Positions 7,001-10,646 of a stretch of DNA of 10,646 nucleotides are shown piece after piece. The stretch comes from XYD2-FULL-39-9 sp964561035 (GTDB taxonomy: Bacteria > Patescibacteriota > Patescibacteriia > Magasanikbacterales > GWA2-37-8), in assembly GCA_964561035.1 (NCBI GenBank), contig CAZLNR010000022.1, positions 1 to 10,646 of the forward strand, written 5' to 3'. Position 1 is the first letter of the stretch. The number at the start of each line of letters is the position of its first letter. The notes under the pieces are model-generated. The model was given only the letters and a program-made list of their open reading frames with translations. It had not been told where the DNA came from and made no database searches. Position numbers and translations under genes: made by a program.

Positions 7001-9778
7001 GAAGTAGAAACCGCTGAAGGCAAAGTTACCTTAAGCGGCGCGAATAAAATTAAATTTGAAAAAGCATTGGGCCGTTTGGAAACTCAAAGTCCCGAAGAAG
7101 AGCAGGTTAAGAATCTCGCTCTAGTTTTTGCAAAAATGTCTCAAAAAGGCAATGAGTTGCAAGCGCAAATGAAAAATATTGGGCCGGGTAAAGCGTCGCT
7201 TGGAGATATGTGGCTGCAAAATTATTCTGGTCGTGGTAGTTTGGGTAAATCAATAGCAATAAATTCTGCTTTAGCAGGTGTGTTTTTGGCATCGAGTACA
7301 GCCAGGGCTGCGTTTGGTGCCGCTATTGGTGCATATAGCGGTTATAAAACCGGAGAAAGAATGTTTGCCAAAAAAGAACAGCAGGTTGCCAAAGAAAAAT
7401 TATTGGCAAAAATTTCTCACTTTACTTATGGGGTTCAGTCGTTTGAAACGCTTAATCCTTCAGCAAAAAGTGCGTTTAGAGCCGATTTAATATATCTAAA
7501 GAAATTCTTGCATGGAAATGCTGCGCAAGAAGATTTATTGGCCGCAGTGCAAATTACCGAAGCAGGGCCAGTAGTAGACGAGATGCTCCTTTCGCAAATA
7601 AAAAGCTTGATTCACGAGGCGGAAGATATGGGCGCGTTAATGGAAAATAAAGAAGATGGAATGAAATTAGAAAAAGTATTAGCTGCCATGCAAGAATATC
7701 AGGGTAAAATCTCTGAAAAAGATAAGAAAAAAATTGGAGAGCGTTTTGCGAGATGGTTGGCAAAAGGAGTATATAAATTTGGCGGTGCCGCCGTCGGTGG
7801 TGCAGCTACTGCCGGAATATATCTTGTTGGTGGGCCGTTAATTGGAAAAGCTGTTGGAAAATTACGTTCAAAACTTGGTTTGGGTGCTACACATGATCTT
7901 GTGGGGGTAGAATCGGCAAAGAATGCTTCTGTAGAACACGTTGACGGATTAGAATCATATCCAGACAACTCTGGTGCTTTAGAACATGCAGATGGGTTGG
8001 TGTCCTATCCAGACGGTTCTGGTTTTGCAGAAAATATAGACTCTGGTGTAGCAAACTTTGCAGCCGAACATCATTTAAGCGAACATTCAGCGCAATATCT
8101 AAATCAATTCAGTTCGTTGCAAACACACCCAGAATCGCTTAATAGAATTTTGGAAGCAAGTCATGTTGGGGGTAATGGCCACTCGCATTTTACCGGCAGT
8201 AAACTGGATAATCTTATAGAAGTTGGCGGTGAACGTCGGGCCGTTATTTTTGAAGAATTACTAAAACATGATAAGCAAGCAGCGGTTAAATTTTTGGAAG
8301 ATCAAGATTTTAGCAAGCAGCATTTAAGTCACTTGACTGCCTTTGCGGATAAAAAAGGCAATGTTGACTTTGCTAAATTTGTAGAGAAATATAATCCAAA
8401 TGATAAAAAAATGTCCTTGGCTTTGTTTAAAGCCATGCAAGGCAAAGAAAACACCGAGCTGACCAATGCCGGGTTTGTGCGTGCAGCCACAGCTGATCAT
8501 GTAGGCCGAACAGTTCAAGTAAAAGGCGGTGTGGAATATTTCGGCTTGGATAAAAATGGCAAGCCAATTTTGAGCGGGGATGGCCAGGTGATGGTAAGAG
8601 AAACTTTGATGCAAAAAAGCGGCGGAAAAGTTTTGTCTGCGGCAGGCGCAAATGAAGGTCTCAGTACCGATGATAGGTTGTGGGAAAACGCAAATACTAT
8701 TAGAAGTATGGATCCAAATGCTGCTCCGTTTGAGGGTAATACTCAAAATACTTTGCCTGAATTTTCACCTAAAGGCATCGCTCAGTTTATGCAAGGCGAA
8801 GCAGATAAGGCTCAGTTTGCCAAAATGGGCGAAGAGCATATTAATGCGTTGGACAGACCGGTTGGTAGAAATGATGTTACTCTTACCAAATTTAATGTAA
8901 CCCATTTAGTGGATAAAGAGGGTAATCCAATTGAGCGAAGGACTTTTGCAGAACAGCCTGCCGAATCTCCGGTGCCAGATAATGCGTTTAAACCGCTTAA
9001 AAACCTTCAAACAAGCAAAGGAATTGCTGGTAAAACAGTTGCTGTCTATGCTGCCGATAAACCGGTGGAGAGAGGGCAAGTTGCAGGAAGCAGAGGGGTG
9101 AGAAGCGGATCATCTTCAGAAGAAATGGTTTCTCGAAGTGAAGTGGTGCAAACTGCGGAAGTTAATTCTTCTCCGTTGGTTGAAGTTGGATCAGAAACAA
9201 AGCCTGCGGCAAAAATTGAAACTACGTCAAATACTTTAGAGTTAACGGAAGCGCAGAGAGATTACGTAGAAAGACTAAATAAGTTGTTTGATAGTTTAAC
9301 CGAAGATGAGATTGTTGCAAGAATGAGCTCTTTTAATTTACAAAACGGTGCTGAGGAAAGAATACTTGATGCTATAGCAAACGAACCAGCCTTTAAAAAC
9401 TTTGGGCGTTATTTTGAAAGTATTTCAAATAATAGGCAACCAGACATGAGCAGGCAGTCAATCCAAGAATTTGGAGATTTGTTAAATGCGTATGCTAGAA
9501 ACGATCAGAGCTGGTATAAGATGATTAAAAATGATGAGTTGCGTCTGATGCTTGATCCTAATACGGATAACCTGCCTATGGTTGCAAATAATAGTCATGC
9601 AGTAAGAATTTGGGATCAGGAAAAACAGGAGGAGCTGTTTATTACCAACCCTCAATATACTTTTGTGGTAAAGGGCAATACGCTTTTAAAAATGGATGGT
9701 GATAGAGTAGTTGATACATGGAAAAACTATTCAGAAGCGATTTCTACTGCCAGGCAGTCTTCAAATATGAATAGGTAA
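4046..9778 (+). CDS. Giant 1910-residue multi-domain helical protein with glycine-rich hydrophobic segments, function unknown
   Basis: No family is recognised. Layout by residue: 1-125 is a beta-rich domain (GKYKKGKRVVVNIEGEWQV start). About 127-830 is a Lys/Glu-rich, largely helical region with internal duplications (see separate entry). 835-889 is hydrophobic and Gly-rich (MAGGAAGGAGKWLVG). 890-1068 is helical. 1069-1103 is a second Ala/Gly hydrophobic segment. 1104-1243 is helical. 1244-1280 is a third segment with GxxxG-type spacing (KFGGAAVGGAATAGIYLVGG). 1296-1335 holds a short tandem repeat. 1336-1630 is a mixed region with a His-rich start. About 1635-1730 is a low-complexity Ser/Glu/Val linker. 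1732-1910 is a compact C-terminal domain. There is no signal peptide and only one cysteine (C623). The three segments could insert in a membrane or pack as glycine zippers. The gene fills over half of the window, has no in-frame stop, lacks a Shine-Dalgarno, and follows the coiled-coil gene by 8 nt. Phage tape-measure protein is an alternative by composition, but no phage gene is nearby. Confidence 0.93.
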   Translation: MLREHVSNSDFKGAEIGKYKKGKRVVVNIEGEWQVRELSASAAVEKGKLKLTLDKGQELFVDTPPRIVKFSKLDTLTDGQKGGDFVIHGAFAAQDGRLEYNLTTPDGKMYKGVPEEFLDVWSKTVAMEAEVEDLENNIQALGVKAQKDLHEKISKLKTALMGTFENLPKDFKAMTKSGKKDVASAVKKIKSLHAEAARHIDDLRLKIDEAKVNGAGKKSKIEHAETDADKQTRKAQEEGSAAFKTKKAKSVKDFMGKRLEQDKEEALADKKKSIRNEYEDRLTEWENQKRAMARPEPKQPNYKAIQLDAVEENTIRQDYDKRLEQLPEKILHENAMSINSSLENEFNSRRTQKLDEALDAKRKNTKDPKATLNKREMMVVEKDLRTTLIGEAVADFSELSAALEQKRKAMAAKEADPKAAGVDPKTGDYLATRQEEINARLYDVFIKERIKQYDIAKKDLEREEREEISKALENKKEEAYKKFLADSAEWDIEKSKLKKRPDEPVESSIVLTKDEEKQVAAKSKFESIKYLVDQNADLKFSLAKKRMEKAKTDPDKEHIVKLSNGNFDYDDDKKDEINAELFDEVLTEWEKAYEFKEKEHNADAEVFDFTSEMNKINAVALDCEQSIPQTNGVPDKPYQGVYKELLKNKKDFASTLAALGSVDAAKKAGLIGMSDGQEELYKAREREVEKINKIIDELTQQIEKIKIIESFGEKFEQTEKMAPIDLRSSLVERILSLNIDQAKKAMKALYRGDATEEFKKLIGDVPPANISEMELRKAGIKDWADFKELWDTKLAKEVAASMEELAKQRILQKVAEAMDSLSGVWEKIKAIKGQMTLRAGLSALLVGGSAMTARTMLGSFSEILHSAAVMAGGAAGGAGKWLVGSKLFGKDSAWGKDSAKAIQKLQAKTADDLADSIVDEAFDFASLLVQPPSQKGFFRKMWSFISKPSEQEITKSQHKKHMLDGMPMMSSIIAGTIREVTGGSLEVETAEGKVTLSGANKIKFEKALGRLETQSPEEEQVKNLALVFAKMSQKGNELQAQMKNIGPGKASLGDMWLQNYSGRGSLGKSIAINSALAGVFLASSTARAAFGAAIGAYSGYKTGERMFAKKEQQVAKEKLLAKISHFTYGVQSFETLNPSAKSAFRADLIYLKKFLHGNAAQEDLLAAVQITEAGPVVDEMLLSQIKSLIHEAEDMGALMENKEDGMKLEKVLAAMQEYQGKISEKDKKKIGERFARWLAKGVYKFGGAAVGGAATAGIYLVGGPLIGKAVGKLRSKLGLGATHDLVGVESAKNASVEHVDGLESYPDNSGALEHADGLVSYPDGSGFAENIDSGVANFAAEHHLSEHSAQYLNQFSSLQTHPESLNRILEASHVGGNGHSHFTGSKLDNLIEVGGERRAVIFEELLKHDKQAAVKFLEDQDFSKQHLSHLTAFADKKGNVDFAKFVEKYNPNDKKMSLALFKAMQGKENTELTNAGFVRAATADHVGRTVQVKGGVEYFGLDKNGKPILSGDGQVMVRETLMQKSGGKVLSAAGANEGLSTDDRLWENANTIRSMDPNAAPFEGNTQNTLPEFSPKGIAQFMQGEADKAQFAKMGEEHINALDRPVGRNDVTLTKFNVTHLVDKEGNPIERRTFAEQPAESPVPDNAFKPLKNLQTSKGIAGKTVAVYAADKPVERGQVAGSRGVRSGSSSEEMVSRSEVVQTAEVNSSPLVEVGSETKPAAKIETTSNTLELTEAQRDYVERLNKLFDSLTEDEIVARMSSFNLQNGAEERILDAIANEPAFKNFGRYFESISNNRQPDMSRQSIQEFGDLLNAYARNDQSWYKMIKNDELRLMLDPNTDNLPMVANNSHAVRIWDQEKQEELFITNPQYTFVVKGNTLLKMDGDRVVDTWKNYSEAISTARQSSNMNR
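5108..5840 (+). repeat. Diverged internal duplication in the giant protein (about 140-residue period)
   Basis: Residues 403-461 and 542-601 align well by eye. Both begin L-x-K-K/R-R with a following DP (LEQKRKAMAAKEADP and LAKKRMEKAKTDP). About 30 residues later come EEINARLYDVF (435-445) and DEINAELFDEV (575-585), so both landmarks are offset by 139-140 residues. A weaker third copy starts near residue 355 (LDEALDAKRKNTKDPKATLNKRE). A linked motif, EW-acidic-x-x-K then RPxxP, occurs at 284-298 and 489-504, with a further EWEKAYEF at 588. Conservation is at protein level only, so the duplication is old. Confidence 0.6.
7931..8050 (+). repeat. Tandem 16-residue repeat in the giant protein
   Basis: Two adjacent 48-nt units (7931-7978 and 7979-8026) encode VEHVDGLESYPDNSGA and LEHADGLVSYPDGSGF, 10 of 16 residues identical. 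A partial third unit follows (AENIDSGV, to 8050). The repeat sits directly after the third hydrophobic segment and looks like a surface-exposed Asp/Gly/Ser linker. The DNA of the two units differs at many silent positions. Confidence 0.75.
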
Positions 9779-9799
9779 ATAATAGTAATTAGAAAGTTA

Positions 9800-9840
9800 G
9801 AAAAACCTTGGTGAAAATCCAAGGTTTTTCTTTTATTTTA
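9800..9840 (+). terminator. Intrinsic terminator of the six-gene operon
   Basis: GAAAAACCTTGG (9800-9811) pairs perfectly with CCAAGGTTTTTC (9819-9830) around a 7-nt loop and is followed by TTTTATTTTA. It begins 21 nt after the stop of the giant gene. Confidence 0.9.
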
Positions 9841-9871
9841 GCCAAAAATATCATAAAATACCTTCTAACTA

Positions 9872-9900
9872 TTGACAAAAATAACAATGTATGGTATAGT
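9872..9900 (+). promoter_or_regulatory. Strong sigma-70-type promoter with extended -10
   Basis: A consensus TTGACA (9872-9877) is followed after 17 bp by TATAGT (9895-9900), and TGG immediately precedes the -10. This is the best promoter in the window, with an expected start near 9907. It faces the structured leader and the G+C-rich gene at the right edge. Confidence 0.85.
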
Positions 9901-9917
9901 GCTCTATCGTTTGAAAG

Positions 9918-10036
9918 ATGGCAGTATTGCGAGAGGTATTGCCAAACCTATTAAACGAATGAATAATCATGTTAGTTTTTTACAACTTCTCTCGCAAAGT
10001 GAGGTTTTACTGTTTCTAATTAGCGCGTCAATGTAA
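9918..10036 (+). other. Two tiny overlapping reading frames in the leader
   Basis: ATG at 9918 opens 14 codons (MAVLREVLPNLLNE) ending TGA at 9960-9962. The next ATG at 9959 overlaps this stop as ATGA and opens 25 codons ending TAA at 10034-10036. Both are leucine-rich (4 of 14 and 6 of 25). Neither has a clear Shine-Dalgarno. The overlap is of the type used for coupled translation, and the first lies inside the leader hairpins, so an attenuation role is conceivable. Chance is equally possible. Confidence 0.2.
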
Positions 10037-10135
10037 CAGTTGATGTGCGAACCGGTAACGGTAACACTCGTGCGCTTTGTGTGGTCGAGTGACCATGCGG
10101 AGTAAGCGAGAGTGAGGCGCCCTTAGATGCGCCTT

Positions 10136-10140
10136 GGAGG
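10136..10140 (+). promoter_or_regulatory. Shine-Dalgarno of the right-end gene
   Basis: GGAGG lies 4 nt before the ATG at 10145. It is notable because none of the seven A+T-rich genes in the window has such a motif. It fixes the start of the last gene. Confidence 0.7.
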
Positions 10141-10144
10141 TTCT

Positions 10145-10646
10145 ATGCACACGTCTTCTTCTGAGGTCAAGACTGGGGTCATCAATCGGGGTGGCGGGGT
10201 GTCGAGCTGGGCAAAGCTCGCGATTGCCGCCCTGGCCGTGGCGCTCATCGCCGGGCTCATCGCTTGGTCGACGATCGGCGGCAAGAAGGGTGCCAAGTCG
10301 GCATCGGTCGGTGGCAGCGTCCACCACGCCGCCGATGGTGGCACCGCCAACGACACCAAGCCGCCGACGGCCGAGGCCACGCCCGGGTTCGACCCGGGCT
10401 TGCTCAACAGCAACCTCGACAAGCTCAACACCACCCTGGGTGGGTTGGGCGAGAAGATCGGCGAGAAGGTGGACGAGAGCAACCAGGCCGTCATCGAGAA
10501 GCTCGACCAGCTGCTGCTCGCGCAGCAACACAAGCCCAACGACTCGTCCAGCACGACGGCGGGTGGGGTCAACACCGACGACATCCAGAAGGGTGGTGGC
10601 GATGGTGACAAGCCGCCGTGTGACGAGGATGTCAAGCCGCCGACGC
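10145..10646 (+). CDS. G+C-rich gene for a single-pass membrane protein, 3' end outside window
   Basis: The frame is open for 167 codons to the window edge with strongly G/C-biased third positions, which supports it over the antisense frames here. The product is not recognised. It has a short polar N-terminus (MHTSSSEVKTGVINRGGG), one membrane helix at about 23-44 (AKLAIAALAVALIAGLIAW) and a Gly/Ala/Ser/Thr-rich spacer. A heptad-like amphipathic stretch follows at about 88-137 (LLNSNLDKLNTTLGGLGEKI onward). A Gly/Asp/Pro-rich tail repeats KPP (DTKPPT, DKPPC, VKPPT). An anchored extracytoplasmic or cytoplasmic coiled-coil protein is likely, and topology is unclear. It has a strong promoter, a long leader and a good Shine-Dalgarno, so high expression is expected. 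Its composition (about 65% G+C) and codon use are wholly unlike the rest of the window, suggesting transfer or an assembly join. Confidence 0.78.
   Translation, partial: MHTSSSEVKTGVINRGGGVSSWAKLAIAALAVALIAGLIAWSTIGGKKGAKSASVGGSVHHAADGGTANDTKPPTAEATPGFDPGLLNSNLDKLNTTLGGLGEKIGEKVDESNQAVIEKLDQLLLAQQHKPNDSSSTTAGGVNTDDIQKGGGDGDKPPCDEDVKPPT

Larger units (their letters stand above)
9907..10144 (+). promoter_or_regulatory. Structured 5' leader of about 240 nt before the right-end gene
   Basis: No gene of normal length is seen here. The RNA would begin with TCGTTT (9907-9912), which can pair with AAACGA (9953-9958). Inside is a hairpin GGCAGTATT/GGTATTGCC (9920-9928 with 9935-9943, some G-U pairs). 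A competing 9-bp perfect pairing joins TTGCGAGAG (9927-9935) with CTCTCGCAA (9989-9997). Further on, CACTC/GAGTG (10065-10069 with 10110-10114), CGCTT/AAGCG (10073-10077 with 10104-10108) and TGGTC/GACCA (10082-10086 with 10091-10095) stack into one branched arm. GGCGC/GCGCC (10116-10120 with 10129-10133) ends just before the Shine-Dalgarno. I match it to no known riboswitch. Composition rises from A+T-rich to about 62% G+C along this stretch. Confidence 0.45.

Noticed and set aside
6265..7023. 252-codon minus-strand frame inside the giant gene
   Set aside because: It is a shadow of the giant frame: Ser/Ala/Leu-rich with no domain, and no start signal.
4046..9778. Phage tape-measure protein
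   Set aside because: Length and helix/hydrophobic alternation fit, but no capsid, tail or baseplate gene is nearby and the neighbours are envelope-type proteins. It is kept only as an alternative.
9976..9981. Run of six T as an attenuator terminator in the leader
   Set aside because: No stable stem ends directly before it.
9918..10015. UGA recoding as glycine (code 25, as in Gracilibacteria/SR1) to extend the leader frame
   Set aside because: The seven A+T-rich genes read well under the standard code over more than 8 kb. Reading through the TGA at 9960 gives only a short extension ending at TAA with no recognisable protein.
10028..10635. Long minus-strand reading frames at the right end (167 and 170 codons)
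   Set aside because: They lie antisense to the plus-strand frame that has promoter, GGAGG, membrane helix and proper codon bias. Long antisense frames are expected in G+C-rich DNA.
1..10646. CRISPR array, insertion sequence, tRNA or rRNA genes
   Set aside because: I saw no regularly spaced repeats, transposase-like frame, paired terminal repeats, cloverleaf or rRNA signature apart from the tmRNA.

Overview
The window looks like a piece of a small-genome, A+T-rich bacterium, most likely from the Candidate Phyla Radiation (Patescibacteria). That is inference. It rests on the low G+C and lysine-rich proteins, the absence of a Shine-Dalgarno sequence before any of the seven A+T-rich genes, TAA as the stop of all seven, tight gene packing, and a cluster of uncharacterised envelope-type proteins around a giant protein. 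Only the trans-translation genes have firm family assignments, so the lineage cannot be fixed from the sequence.

Left end, minus strand (1-888): a promoter (TTGTCA-17-TAATAT) lies directly before smpB, and smpB is followed after 7 nt by ssrA (tmRNA). The two partners of trans-translation therefore sit in one transcription unit. The tmRNA 5' end, pseudoknot 1, tag reading frame and last pseudoknot are visible. Its tRNA-like 3' end is cut by the window edge.

Middle, plus strand (about 913-9840): six co-directional genes with gaps of 6-25 nt form a probable operon ending in a perfect 12-bp hairpin terminator. In order they are: a tryptophan-rich polytopic membrane protein; a membrane-anchored HtrA-like protein (trypsin fold plus PDZ) with an eroded catalytic site; a two-TM Wzz-like chain-length-determinant protein; two small helical proteins; and a 1910-residue giant. 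The giant has an N-terminal beta-rich domain, a very long charged helical region with internal duplications, three glycine-rich hydrophobic segments, a short tandem repeat, a low-complexity linker and a compact C-terminal domain. The arrangement suggests an uncharacterised cell-envelope assembly. I recognise no described system in it.

Right end (9841-10646): an almost perfect promoter (TTGACA-17-TATAGT with TGG extended -10) opens a leader of about 240 nt rich in potential RNA structure, including two mutually exclusive pairings and two tiny overlapping reading frames. Within the leader the base composition climbs abruptly from A+T-rich to about 65% G+C. It then enters a G+C-rich open frame with a good Shine-Dalgarno. 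This frame encodes a single-pass membrane protein and runs off the window. The change of composition and of initiation signal makes this either a transferred gene or an assembly join.
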